In this document: one piece after another, positions 50,494 through 59,510 of the stretch
Layout of the letters: every line of letters begins with the position of its first letter
How positions within the stretch are numbered: position 1 is the first letter of the stretch
Assembly (NCBI GenBank): GCA_963669315.1
Contig: OY770021.1
Coordinates: forward strand, 3,782,001 to 3,846,000
Origin: SZUA-547 sp963669315
GTDB lineage: Bacteria > Pseudomonadota > Alphaproteobacteria > Rhodobacterales > Rhodobacteraceae
Reading direction: 5' to 3'
DNA length: 64,000 bases
Program-made: the position numbers and the translations under genes
The notes under the pieces: generated by a model
Told to the model about the DNA's origin: nothing
Database searches by the model: none
Seen by the model: only the letters and a program-made list of their open reading frames with translations

Positions 50494-51249
50494 ATGCTGA
50501 AGATTAAGAACTTGCAGGTCTCTCTTGAGGAAGAGGGCAAGCAGATCCTGAAGGGCGTCGATCTGGAAGTGCCTGCGGGAGAAGTCCACGCGATCATGGG
50601 GCCAAACGGCTCGGGCAAATCGACCCTCTCTTATGTGCTGGCAGGCCGGGACGGCTATGAGGTTACTGACGGAGAGATAGAGCTCAATGGAGATGACATT
50701 CTGGAAAGCGAGCCTGAGGAGCGCGCGGCTGCCGGGCTTTTTCTCGCATTTCAGTATCCGGTTGAGATCCCTGGCGTCGGCAACATGACCTTCCTGCGCA
50801 CGGCGCTGAACGCGCAGAAGAAAGCGCGCGGAGAGGATGAGGTCTCAGCCCCGGATTTTCTGCGGCTGATCCGTGAGAAGGCGAAAATCCTGAACATCGA
50901 CGCCGACATGATGAAGCGGCCGGTCAATGTGGGCTTCTCGGGCGGTGAGAAAAAGCGCAACGAGATCCTGCAGATGGAGGTTCTCCAGCCCCGCATGTGC
51001 GTGCTGGATGAGACGGATTCCGGCCTCGACGTCGACGCGATGCGGCTGGTGGCCAAGGGCGTCAACGCCATGCGCTCGCCGGAGCGCGGCTTCCTCGTCA
51101 TCACCCACTATCAGCGCCTGCTGGACCATATCGAGCCGGACGTGGTGCACATCATGGCAGATGGCAGGATCGTGAAATCCGGCGGACCTGAACTGGCTCT
51201 GCAGGTCGAGAATGACGGCTATGCCGATATCCTGAAGGCGGTGGCGTAG
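50494..51249 (+). CDS. sufC: Fe-S assembly ATPase SufC
   Basis: ABC-type ATPase of the SufBCD scaffold. The 251-residue protein has Walker A GPNGSGKST (36-44), the signature NVGFSGGEKKRNE and Walker B MCVLDETDSGLDVD. I used the ATG at 50494, preceded by GGAG (50483-50486); the TTG two codons earlier is not needed. It is followed without a gap by sufD (stop TAG immediately before ATG). A terminator-like hairpin lies directly before its ribosome binding site. Secure assignment. Confidence 0.97.
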   Translation: MLKIKNLQVSLEEEGKQILKGVDLEVPAGEVHAIMGPNGSGKSTLSYVLAGRDGYEVTDGEIELNGDDILESEPEERAAAGLFLAFQYPVEIPGVGNMTFLRTALNAQKKARGEDEVSAPDFLRLIREKAKILNIDADMMKRPVNVGFSGGEKKRNEILQMEVLQPRMCVLDETDSGLDVDAMRLVAKGVNAMRSPERGFLVITHYQRLLDHIEPDVVHIMADGRIVKSGGPELALQVENDGYADILKAVA

Positions 51250-52557
51250 ATGGCCGTGACAGCAAAGCAAATCGCCGCCAAGACACAGGCGGCCGAAGCG
51301 CTGCTGGCGGTGTTTCCGGCGCCTTCTGGCGAAGCGGGATGGGCCAGCGCTGCGCGCGTGGCGGCGCGCGACCGGCTGTTGGCCATGGGTGCGCCGGGGC
51401 GTCGCGACGAATACTGGAAGTTCACCGATCCCACCGCACTGACCGCGCAGAAACCCTTGCGATCCGATGACTTGCGCAGCAGCGGCCCTCCGGCCTTTAA
51501 TCAGGTCGACGCCCTGCGTCTGGTTTTTGTCGATGGCGAATTTCAGGCAGACAGGTCGGATGCGCCGGAGGTGGAGGGCGTTGAATTTCAACGCCTTTCG
51601 GACGCTCTGGCCGCTGACATTCACTGGGCGAAGGACGTGTTCAGCGTGCTTGAAGAGGCCGGTCAGACACCGGTCGATCGCCCGCTGGCGGCGCTCAACA
51701 CGGCCGTCGCGCGAGAAGGATTCGCGATCCGCGTCACGGGAAAAGCCGCGCGGCCGATAAATCTGCTCTATCTGCACACTGACCCTGACAGCGACGCGGC
51801 GATCCGTCACGTGATCAAACTGGAGGCCGGCGCCGAGGCGACGGTGCTTGAAAACGGACCCGCTGCGGCGCGATTCAACAAGGTCATGGAGGTCTCGATT
51901 GGCGATGATGCGACATTCAACCATGTCCGGGTGCAGGGCCGAGATCATGATCGCACGGCTGGGACTGGCACGTTCGCGCGGCTCGGCGCGAGATCGGCGT
52001 TCAAAAGCTTCACGCTGACAGTCAATGGCCGTCTGACCCGCAACGAAGCGGTGATCGAGTTCACCGGCGACGACGCCATCGCGCATATAGCGGGCGCCTC
52101 GGCCGGGGATGGCGATTTCCATCATGACGACACCGTCTTCATCACCCATGATGCGCTGCGTTGTGAGTCCCGGCAGGTGTTCAAGAAGGTGCTGCGCGGG
52201 GCGGCGCGCGGGGTGTTTCAGGGCAAGATCCTGGTGAAGGAAGGCGCGCAGAAGACCGACGGCTATCAGATCAGCCAAGCGCTGCTGCTGTCCGATCACG
52301 CCGAATTCAACGCCAAGCCCGAGCTGGAGATTTACGCCGACGATGTGGTTTGCTCACATGGCTCCACCTGTGGGTCGGTCGATGAGACGGCGCTCTTCTA
52401 TCTGCGCTCTCGCGGCGTTCCGCTGGAAGCCGCGCAAACGATGCTGGTGCAGGCGTTTCTCGATGAAGCGGTGCAGGAGGTCGAGGATGATGAGATCGCC
52501 GACGTGATTCGTGATCGTGTGGCGGAATGGATGTCTCGCAGGACTTTATCCGAGTGA
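51250..52557 (+). CDS. sufD: Fe-S cluster assembly protein SufD
   Basis: Partner of SufB in the SufBCD scaffold, structurally related to it. The 435-residue protein shows the SufD pattern: APGRRDEYWKFTDPTAL near residue 48, a central beta-helix with FNHVRVQGRDHDRTAGTGTFARL, and the conserved C-terminal HGSTCGSVDETALFYLRSRGVP and LLLSDHAEFNAKPELEIYADDVVCSHG blocks with a histidine implicated in cluster chemistry. It abuts sufC with no gap. The next gene, a Yip1-like membrane protein, starts 59 nt after its stop with the start I prefer, but an earlier ATG would overlap it by 31 nt. Confidence 0.95.
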   Translation: MAVTAKQIAAKTQAAEALLAVFPAPSGEAGWASAARVAARDRLLAMGAPGRRDEYWKFTDPTALTAQKPLRSDDLRSSGPPAFNQVDALRLVFVDGEFQADRSDAPEVEGVEFQRLSDALAADIHWAKDVFSVLEEAGQTPVDRPLAALNTAVAREGFAIRVTGKAARPINLLYLHTDPDSDAAIRHVIKLEAGAEATVLENGPAAARFNKVMEVSIGDDATFNHVRVQGRDHDRTAGTGTFARLGARSAFKSFTLTVNGRLTRNEAVIEFTGDDAIAHIAGASAGDGDFHHDDTVFITHDALRCESRQVFKKVLRGAARGVFQGKILVKEGAQKTDGYQISQALLLSDHAEFNAKPELEIYADDVVCSHGSTCGSVDETALFYLRSRGVPLEAAQTMLVQAFLDEAVQEVEDDEIADVIRDRVAEWMSRRTLSE

Positions 52558-52616
52558 CTGAGCCAGCTTCGATCGGCGCTGACAGCCAGCCGACGTCCCG
52601 TGTGGGGGAGGGCGGC

Positions 52617-53171
52617 GTGCTTTGGCGCGTTCTGCGGTCACATTGGGACATGAAGGGCGCCACGCGGGCGATGCTGGAGTCCAAGCCCAGCGAAACTCGG
52701 TTGTTGATGTTGCTCATTCTCGCCTGTCTAACGATCTACGCCGGGCGGGCGTTTGGCCTGATGATCATGGGCGGCGACGATTTGCTGGCGCGGGTCGGCG
52801 TCAATTTCATCGCGGCGATCATGTTCGGCATCCCCTCCTTTTACGGCGTGGCGGCGCTTTGCGGGCTGATCGCGCGCGCCTTCGGCGGAGAGGCGAGCTG
52901 GCGAGAATGCCGCACGGCGGTCTTTTGGGCGGCGCTGGCCACCGCGCCGGTGGTGTTCGCAACCACGGTTCTGTCAGCCGTTCTGGCCGCAGGCGGCGAG
53001 TTTGCAAGGGTGGTGGAACTCGCCGGATCGGTCTATTTCGGCTTCGCCTTTTGTGTCGCTGTGGCCATGGCCAACAAATTCCGCACGGCCTGGGGCGTTT
53101 TCGGCGTGACGGCCGCGGTTCTGGCCGTCATTTTCTGCGGCCTGTGGCTGCTGTTGGGCGACATGGCGTAG
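52617..53171 (+). CDS. Yip1-like membrane protein (first of a pair)
   Basis: A 184-residue integral membrane protein resembling the bacterial Yip1/DUF1282 family. About five hydrophobic stretches are seen, including MLLILACLTIYAGRAF, FIAAIMFGIPSFYGVAALCGLIA, FWAALATAPVVFATTVLSAVLAA and GVFGVTAAVLAVIFCGLWLLLG. The GTG at 52617 is preferred: GGGGGAGG lies 5 bases upstream and it avoids overlap with sufD. An ATG at 52527 would give 214 residues with a 31-nt overlap. A second, similar gene follows after 15 nt. Their role inside a suf operon is unknown. Confidence 0.7.
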   Translation: MLWRVLRSHWDMKGATRAMLESKPSETRLLMLLILACLTIYAGRAFGLMIMGGDDLLARVGVNFIAAIMFGIPSFYGVAALCGLIARAFGGEASWRECRTAVFWAALATAPVVFATTVLSAVLAAGGEFARVVELAGSVYFGFAFCVAVAMANKFRTAWGVFGVTAAVLAVIFCGLWLLLGDMA

Positions 53172-53186
53172 GACGAGGATCGAGCG

Positions 53187-53792
53187 GTGCTGAAGATACT
53201 GATACAAGAGGTCTTCGCGACTTTACGCAACCCGCGCGGCTATGCGCGCGAGGTCATGATCCCGCGCAACTACGCGCTGCCTGAACTGGTGACGATGGGC
53301 GCGCTCGCGGCCTGCCTTTATGGGATTCTGACGGTCATTCTGGTGCAGATGATCGCCTCGATTGACGATCCCAATCTTGAACTGGCCGGGCTTGACCAGA
53401 TCAGCGCGGCACAGGCGGCGATCAGCATCATCCTGAATGTGGCCCTCGGTATGGTCTTGACGTCGGTCGGGGCGTGGAAGATTGGCGAAATGGCGGGCGG
53501 AACCGGTGGACCCTCGGCGGTTGCAGCGGCCGTGGTCTGGCACTCGCTCTGTATCATTGTCGCTGTGCCGGTGTTCGTGGTGGTCGGGGTGGCGGCGACG
53601 CTTGTGGCGTCAGTTACGGGCCTGAACCTGTTTGTATTCGCCACCGTAATCGCGGTCTTTCTCTACAGCCTGTGGCTTGAGGCGAGCCTGATCGGCGAGG
53701 CCCACGGCTTTTCAGGCACGCGGGTCGTGGCGCTCTGTCTGCTGGGCGGACACGCGGTGGTTGGAATCATCACGAACGCCATACTTTCCTAA
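53187..53792 (+). CDS. Yip1-like membrane protein (second of a pair)
   Basis: A 201-residue membrane protein with about five hydrophobic segments (for example LVTMGALAACLYGILTVILVQMI, AAISIILNVALGMVLTSVGAW, LCIIVAVPVFVVVGVAATLVASVTG). The leading EVFATLRNPRGYAREVM and YALPELVTMG elements match the N-terminal part of Yip1-family proteins. It begins with GTG 15 nt after the first Yip1-like gene, and sufS follows 22 nt downstream, so it sits within the operon. The pairing is worth noting because membrane proteins are not part of the known SUF machinery. Function unknown. Confidence 0.72.
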   Translation: MLKILIQEVFATLRNPRGYAREVMIPRNYALPELVTMGALAACLYGILTVILVQMIASIDDPNLELAGLDQISAAQAAISIILNVALGMVLTSVGAWKIGEMAGGTGGPSAVAAAVVWHSLCIIVAVPVFVVVGVAATLVASVTGLNLFVFATVIAVFLYSLWLEASLIGEAHGFSGTRVVALCLLGGHAVVGIITNAILS

Positions 53793-53814
53793 CGACAGAT
53801 CACTCAGAAGAACC

Positions 53815-55059
53815 ATGGCCAATCCACGGCCGGAGCATCCGATGTACGACGTAGAGCGCATTCGCCAGGACTTCCCCATCCTCTCGCGAGAGGTGCGTGG
53901 AAAACCGCTGGTCTATCTGGACAACGGCGCCTCAGCGCAGAAACCGCGGGCGGTGATCGATGCGGTTCGCCAGTCGTATGAACATGAGTATGCGAATGTT
54001 CACAGAGGGCTACACTATCTTTCTAACATTGCGACGGACCATTACGAGGCGGTGCGCGGCAAGATTCAGCGCTTTCTAAACGCAGCGGATGAAGCCGAGA
54101 TCATCTTCGCGACCGGCTCCACCATGGCGATCAACACGATCGCGCATGGGTTTCTGGAACCTCAGATCCAACCGGGCGACGAGATCGTGCTCTCGGTCAT
54201 GGAGCATCACGCCAATATCGTGCCGTGGCACTTCATGCGAGAACGCCATGGCGCGGTGCTGAAATGGGTCGATGTAGACGCGATGGGCGATCTCGACCCG
54301 CAGGCGGTGGCGGATGCGATCACCGACCGGACCAAACTGGTCGCCATCACGCATATGTCGAACGTGCTGGGGACCTTGACGGACGCCAAGGAAATCGCCC
54401 GTCTTGCGCATGAGAAGGGCGTGCCTGTCCTGTTCGACGGCAGCCAGTCGGCGGTGCACTCCAAGGTGGATGTGCAGGAGATCGACGCTGATTTCTACGT
54501 CATCACCGGCCACAAGCTGTACGGGCCGTCCGCCTCTGGCGCGTTCTACGCGAAAGCGGAGCACCTGGCCGCCATGCGGCCCTTCGTCGGCGGCGGCGAC
54601 ATGATCCGCGAAGTCCGGAAAGATGTCGTCACCTACGCGGATCCGCCGCATCGGTTTGAGGCCGGAACGCCCGCCATCGTGCAGATGATCGGGCTGGGCG
54701 CCGCCATCGACTATCTGACCGATTTGGGGATGGAGAATGTCGCCGCCCATGAGAAGGGACTACGCGACTACGCTCAGGAAAAGCTGAAAGGGCTGAACTG
54801 GCTGACCGTGCATGGGTCTTCGGCCAGCAAAGGGGCGATCTTCTCGTTCGCGATGGAAGGGGCTCACCCTCACGACATCTCCACCGTGGTCGACCGCAAG
54901 GGCGTCGCGGTGCGCGCGGGGCATCATTGCGCGCAGCCGTTGATGGCGCATCTGGGCGTCACCGCGACCTGCCGGGCGAGTTTCGGCCTCTACAACACCA
55001 AAGCGGAGGTTGACGCGCTGGTGGATGCTTTGGAGACTTGCCGCGACTTGTTCATGTAA
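53815..55059 (+). CDS. sufS: cysteine desulfurase SufS
   Basis: PLP-dependent desulfurase of the SUF pathway. The 414-residue class V enzyme has the LVYLDNGASAQKPRAVIDAV start, the VHRGLHYLSNIATDHYE block, the PLP lysine in FYVITGHKLYGPSASG, and the catalytic cysteine in VRAGHHCAQPLM. The long C-terminus with SFGLYNTKAEVDALVDAL is usual. I chose the ATG at 53815; an earlier in-frame ATG at 53761 lies inside the Yip1-like gene. It is the second desulfurase in the operon. A CDF transporter gene begins 24 nt later, which may be co-transcribed. Confidence 0.96.
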   Translation: MANPRPEHPMYDVERIRQDFPILSREVRGKPLVYLDNGASAQKPRAVIDAVRQSYEHEYANVHRGLHYLSNIATDHYEAVRGKIQRFLNAADEAEIIFATGSTMAINTIAHGFLEPQIQPGDEIVLSVMEHHANIVPWHFMRERHGAVLKWVDVDAMGDLDPQAVADAITDRTKLVAITHMSNVLGTLTDAKEIARLAHEKGVPVLFDGSQSAVHSKVDVQEIDADFYVITGHKLYGPSASGAFYAKAEHLAAMRPFVGGGDMIREVRKDVVTYADPPHRFEAGTPAIVQMIGLGAAIDYLTDLGMENVAAHEKGLRDYAQEKLKGLNWLTVHGSSASKGAIFSFAMEGAHPHDISTVVDRKGVAVRAGHHCAQPLMAHLGVTATCRASFGLYNTKAEVDALVDALETCRDLFM

Positions 55060-55083
55060 CGGTATATTCGGGGGAGAGTGGAG

Positions 55084-56052
55084 ATGGCCGCCTCAGGCTC
55101 TACGCGCGTCATCATCATCGCGCTTTTCGGAAATTTTGCGATCGCCATCAGTAAATTCGCGGCCGCGGCCTATACCGGCGCCTCCGCAATGTTCGCCGAG
55201 GGCGTGCACAGCCTTGTCGACACCGGCAATCAGGCGCTGCTGCTTTACGGCGTAAAGCGGTCAAGCAAGCCGGCCGATGCGGAACACCCGTTCGGCTACG
55301 GCAAAGAGCTCTATTTCTGGGCCTTCGTGGTGGCGATCCTGCTGTTCTCCATCGGCGCTGGCGTCTCGTTCTATGAAGGCGTCGAGAAAATCCGGCATCC
55401 GCATCCCGTCGAGAATCCACTGGTCAACTATGTCGTCCTCGGGCTCGCGATCTGCTTTGAGGGTTATGCGTGGCATGCGGCCTGGACGGAGTTCAATCTG
55501 CGCCGACAGGGGGAGGCGGTCTTCGCCTATGTTCGCCGGTCCAAGGACGCCGCCCTTTTCACCGTGCTTTTCGAGGACACCGGCGCGCTGCTGGGCCTCT
55601 TTATCGCACTGGGATGCCTGATTGCGGCGCAGGTTCTGGATATGCCCGTGCTCGACGGCTACGCCTCGGTCGCGATTGGCGGGCTGCTGGCCATCGCCGC
55701 GATCCTGCTGGCGATTGAGACGAAGAGCCTGCTGATTGGCGAGTCCGCCGACCCCAAGCTTCGCGATGGCGCCAGACAGATCGTGCTCGAAAACGATTGT
55801 GTTCTGGCGGTCAACGAATTGCTGACGCTTCATCTGGGTCCGGATGACGTGCTGCTGACGCTCTCCGTTGATTTCAGGGACGGACGAACCTCCAGCGATG
55901 TGGAGGAGGCGATCTCCGCCATGGAGCGTAAGATTAAAGAGACTTTTCCCGAGATTCGCCGCGTCTTCATCGAAGCGCAAAGCATCGCGGGGCACCGGGC
56001 GGCGGCGGTGAGAGATCCTGACGCGGCCCCGGATCAGCCTAGCGAGGCGTGA
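55084..56052 (+). CDS. cation diffusion facilitator metal exporter
   Basis: A 322-residue inner-membrane exporter of the CDF family, which exchange divalent metal ions for protons. Six membrane helices precede a C-terminal cytoplasmic domain (about residues 215-300). Metal-site candidates are HSLVD in helix 2 (AEGVHSLVDTGNQ) and EDTGALLG in helix 5. The substrate (Zn, Fe, Mn) cannot be read off. I chose ATG at 55084; GTG two codons earlier is an alternative. It starts 24 nt after sufS. Its 3' end overlaps the convergent penicillin acylase family gene by 14 nt. An iron or zinc link with the suf operon is plausible but inferred. Confidence 0.88.
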   Translation: MAASGSTRVIIIALFGNFAIAISKFAAAAYTGASAMFAEGVHSLVDTGNQALLLYGVKRSSKPADAEHPFGYGKELYFWAFVVAILLFSIGAGVSFYEGVEKIRHPHPVENPLVNYVVLGLAICFEGYAWHAAWTEFNLRRQGEAVFAYVRRSKDAALFTVLFEDTGALLGLFIALGCLIAAQVLDMPVLDGYASVAIGGLLAIAAILLAIETKSLLIGESADPKLRDGARQIVLENDCVLAVNELLTLHLGPDDVLLTLSVDFRDGRTSSDVEEAISAMERKIKETFPEIRRVFIEAQSIAGHRAAAVRDPDAAPDQPSEA

Positions 56053-58504
56053 GCGTGGTGATCCCGACTGCGCCGGCTCGGGCGTCATCCAGGCTCATTG
56101 TCATCGGGATATAGCGACCCTGCGCCCAGGTCTCGCTCAGATCGTCATAGTGGCGCGACAGCGGATGCCCGCTTTGTCCCGTCGATTGGATGTAGACCGA
56201 ATTATCGAGGTCTTCGAAATCATAGACGGCGCGGAACGCAGCGGCGTGAATATTCAGAAAGGGCGTCTCCTCGCCGCCCTTGGTGGCGCCGCGCAACACG
56301 GTGAAGTCGCCGCCCGAGGTTTCCTGCGACAGGTTCACGAGCCAACTCAGCAGGCCAAAACGCCCCAGCGGCGAATGTTCATGGCTCGCCATATGGGCCT
56401 CGCCCCACCGCCACGATTCAAGCGCGCCGCCATACCGGTTCGTAAGTTCGGTTAGCGCGTCGTCTAGCGCGAGGGCCGCAACCGCGGCGCAGCTTTCGGT
56501 CTGCGAGGTCTTGGTGATGTCGCACCAACGCGCGGCACCATCAACGTCGTGAAACACCCGTTCAACGAAGAGCGGGCGCATGCCGTGATAGTCTTGAGAC
56601 AGCGCGCCCAGTTCATCCGCGGTCAGCCGCACGGTCAGGGCGCGCATCCAAGCTGCGAAGATCAGCGGCTCAGGCGCGTGCTCGCTCATCTCTCCGTTCC
56701 AGTCCGCCAGCAAGTCCAGCGCCTCCGTGCGCAGCTTGTGAGCGCCTGCACCCACGGCATCGCCGCCCCACCAGAGGTCGTTGGCGATCAGAGGAAGGAC
56801 GGAGCGCGCCATCTCGGACACCGCGTCATTTTGCAGATTCCGGAAACTCTCCGCGCTATGGAACTGGCGCGCGCCAAGCTGTTTCTCAATCCGGCGGATG
56901 CGATAGGGCGTATCCCAGTCATAGGACAGGTGTTTCGGGAACTCGGCGGCGGTCGTGCGATTGTTGGCGTTCGCCACGACGCCGCTGTCGGGGCGCATCG
57001 CCCGCGGCATGTCCTTAGCCTTGACGTATCCAACCCAGTCATGCTCGCCGCTCCAGCCCGGCGATGGCACCCGGCCGCGCGTACCTGAGTTCTTTTTGCG
57101 CAACGGCGCACGCCCGGCGACAAAGAGAGCGACACCGCGCCCGTCCGATACGATCACATTCTGCGCAGGCGCGACATGCAACGCGGCGGCGTCCTGAACC
57201 TCCTCCAGAGTCTCGGCTCGCATGATCCGAATCAACGCCTCGATCGAGCGATCCGCGGAAGTCAGCGCAGTCCATGCAAGCGCGGGCACGTATCCCGGCG
57301 GCGTAACGGCGCCCAGCCCGAATTGCTCCAGCGGCGGAACCGGTCCGTGTCGTGTGCGCCGCAAGGTCATCGAGACGGGCGGCGCGCCGTCTACCGCGAT
57401 CAGCGTTTCGCGGGTCTCCATCTGCTCCCACCCGTCGGGGGTCTCGTACTCGCCTAGATTGTCAGGGTTCAGGCGTTCGATGAACACGTCCTGATCGTCG
57501 ATATTGGCGGTCGTCAGACCCCATGCGATCGCCTGGTTGCGACCGATGATGATGGCTGGGATGCCGGGTATAGTCGCTCCGATCACGCCGCCGGAAGGGA
57601 ACTCCAGCCGCGCCAGATGCCAGACGCTGGGCGCCGACAGCCAAAGATGGGGATCCGTCGCCAGCAAGGGCGCGCCGGACGCCGACCGCGCGCCATCCAC
57701 CGCCCAGGCGTTGGACGCGCCGGCCAGTTCGGGTGTTGGCGCAGGGCCAAATTGAGAGGTGATCGGATCGGGTGCGATGGGCCCGGCCGCGGCGAAACGG
57801 GCGCCACCGAACAGAGCGGCGTATTCCGGCAACGCGAGAATGCTGTCGTCCGGGTAGTCGGGAAAGAGATCCGCGACGTCTTCAGGCGATGTCTCCAACA
57901 AGAATCGCGCCCGGCGCGTCTCTGAACTGGCCGATGTGGACAGCCGCAACGCCATCAGCTTAATCACGGCCAGCGAATCCGCAGCTGTCCACGGCGCGAG
58001 CGCGGTCCCAAAGGCGAAAAATTCCGGTGCGCCACGGCCGAGAGCGGCCTGGTTCACCACATCGATCCGCGCGTTCACCCCAGCGGCGTAGGAGGCGAGG
58101 GCGGCCCGCACGCCGGGCGTCTGCGCCTCGACCGCTGCGATCGCGTAGGGATGCAGTTCCAACGATCGCATCAGGGCGTCGAATTTCACCGCGCGAGGGC
58201 CAAACAATTCCGCCAAGCGACCCTGCGCGGCGCGGCGGGCCAACTCCATCTGCCAAAGCCGGTCCTCGGCATGGGCGTAGCCGAGGCCGAAATAAACGTC
58301 CTCATCCGACTGACCCAGAATATGGGGCACCGCATAGGCGTCGCGCACGATCTCAACCGGCGCGCTGATCCCGGTGACCGAGCGGGATTGACCGTATTCA
58401 GGCAGCGAGCGCGAGACGAGGTAATAGGAGGCGATCGCCCCCAGCAGGCCCAGGATCGCCGCCAGGCCCGTCAGCCGAAGTAACAATCGGAAAAACCAAG
58501 CCAT
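56039..58504 (-). CDS. penicillin acylase family protein (N-terminal nucleophile hydrolase)
   Basis: An 821-residue exported Ntn-hydrolase. It has an N-terminal membrane segment (about residues 5-32). The alpha chain carries VRDAYAVPHILGQSDEDVYFGLGYAHAEDRLWQ (about 53-85). Processing should expose the catalytic serine at S264 in AGASNAWAVDG, followed by the beta-chain motif ATDPHLWLSAPS and the IPGIPAIIIGRNQAIAWG block. Real substrates in the environment are probably acyl-amides or acyl-homoserine lactones, as in quorum-quenching relatives, but this is only a family expectation. The ATG at 58504 matches the usual start. It overlaps the CDF gene at the 3' end and is divergent from the 3-hydroxyisobutyrate-dehydrogenase-like gene. 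Confidence 0.9.
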   Translation of the reverse strand: MAWFFRLLLRLTGLAAILGLLGAIASYYLVSRSLPEYGQSRSVTGISAPVEIVRDAYAVPHILGQSDEDVYFGLGYAHAEDRLWQMELARRAAQGRLAELFGPRAVKFDALMRSLELHPYAIAAVEAQTPGVRAALASYAAGVNARIDVVNQAALGRGAPEFFAFGTALAPWTAADSLAVIKLMALRLSTSASSETRRARFLLETSPEDVADLFPDYPDDSILALPEYAALFGGARFAAAGPIAPDPITSQFGPAPTPELAGASNAWAVDGARSASGAPLLATDPHLWLSAPSVWHLARLEFPSGGVIGATIPGIPAIIIGRNQAIAWGLTTANIDDQDVFIERLNPDNLGEYETPDGWEQMETRETLIAVDGAPPVSMTLRRTRHGPVPPLEQFGLGAVTPPGYVPALAWTALTSADRSIEALIRIMRAETLEEVQDAAALHVAPAQNVIVSDGRGVALFVAGRAPLRKKNSGTRGRVPSPGWSGEHDWVGYVKAKDMPRAMRPDSGVVANANNRTTAAEFPKHLSYDWDTPYRIRRIEKQLGARQFHSAESFRNLQNDAVSEMARSVLPLIANDLWWGGDAVGAGAHKLRTEALDLLADWNGEMSEHAPEPLIFAAWMRALTVRLTADELGALSQDYHGMRPLFVERVFHDVDGAARWCDITKTSQTESCAAVAALALDDALTELTNRYGGALESWRWGEAHMASHEHSPLGRFGLLSWLVNLSQETSGGDFTVLRGATKGGEETPFLNIHAAAFRAVYDFEDLDNSVYIQSTGQSGHPLSRHYDDLSETWAQGRYIPMTMSLDDARAGAVGITTLTPR

Positions 58505-58643
58505 TAAACGCCCCCGACCCACAGCCGCCACACGCATCGATTTCGTCCTGCGGGTTGACGCTCCGCCATCTGGAGGTCACCGTCCCAATCGATCCGGCGC
58601 GGTTCGCGCCCCCTTCTTAGACCGTAGCGCACGGAGTGAAAAC

Positions 58644-59510
58644 ATGGCGAAAGTTGCATTCTTAGGACTTGGCGTGATGGGCTATCCGATGGCCGGTCAT
58701 CTGGCGAAGGCCGGTCATAATGTGACCGTCTATAATCGCACATTCTCCAAGGCCGAGGCCTGGGCCGCCGAACATGGCGGACGGGCGGCGCGAACCCCGG
58801 CCGCGGCTGCGGCGGGAAATGATTTCGTCATGTGCTGCGTGGGCGACGATCCTGACCTGCGTTCGGTGACACTCGGCGAGGACGGGGCCATTGCGGCCAT
58901 GGAGGCCGGCGCGACATTCGTCGATCACACCACGGCGTCCGCCCTGGTCGCCCGAGAACTGGCGGCGGAGGCTGGAAGTAAGGGAATCGCCTTTATCGAC
59001 GCACCGGTCTCAGGAGGGCAGGCGGGGGCTGAAAACGGCGCGTTAACCGTGATGTGCGGCGGCCAGGAGGCGCCTTATGCGAAGGCCGAGCCGATCATCA
59101 TGGCCTATGCCAAGGCCTGCCGACTGATGGGCCCGGCGGGCTCGGGCCAGTTGACCAAAATGGTCAACCAGATCTGCATCGCAGGGCTGGTTCAGGGGCT
59201 GGCCGAGGGCCTCAATTTCGCGCAAAAGGCCGGGCTGGACGGCGAAGCGGTCGTCGACGTCATCTCAAAGGGCGCTGCTGGATCCTGGCAGATGGAAAAC
59301 CGCTATGAAACGATGCTCGCGGGCGAGTTCGACCATGGATTTGCGGTCGACTGGATGCGGAAGGATCTTCGCATCTGCCTGACGGAGGCGCAGCAAAACG
59401 GCGCGCGACTGCCGGTCACGGCGCTTGTCGATCAATTTTATGGCGAAGTGCAGGATATGGGCGGCGCGCGCTGGGACACCTCCAGCCTGATACGGAGACT
59501 AGATCCTTGA
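58644..59510 (+). CDS. NAD(P)-dependent oxidoreductase, 3-hydroxyisobutyrate dehydrogenase family
   Basis: A 288-residue beta-hydroxyacid dehydrogenase. The N-terminal Rossmann motif is GLGVMGYPMAGHLAKAGHNV (residues 7-26), followed by the VDHTTAS and DAPVSGGQAGAENGALTVMCGG substrate loops. The catalytic lysine is in GSGQLTKMVNQ, about residue 171. Members include glyoxylate/succinic semialdehyde reductases and 3-hydroxyisobutyrate dehydrogenases; which one this is cannot be told by eye. Its stop codon overlaps the TTG start of the amidoligase gene by 4 nt, suggesting coupling of the two. Confidence 0.88.
   Translation: MAKVAFLGLGVMGYPMAGHLAKAGHNVTVYNRTFSKAEAWAAEHGGRAARTPAAAAAGNDFVMCCVGDDPDLRSVTLGEDGAIAAMEAGATFVDHTTASALVARELAAEAGSKGIAFIDAPVSGGQAGAENGALTVMCGGQEAPYAKAEPIIMAYAKACRLMGPAGSGQLTKMVNQICIAGLVQGLAEGLNFAQKAGLDGEAVVDVISKGAAGSWQMENRYETMLAGEFDHGFAVDWMRKDLRICLTEAQQNGARLPVTALVDQFYGEVQDMGGARWDTSSLIRRLDP

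Noticed and set aside
50845..52299. Minus-strand frame of 484 codons opposite sufC and sufD
   Set aside because: Antisense shadow of two secure genes.
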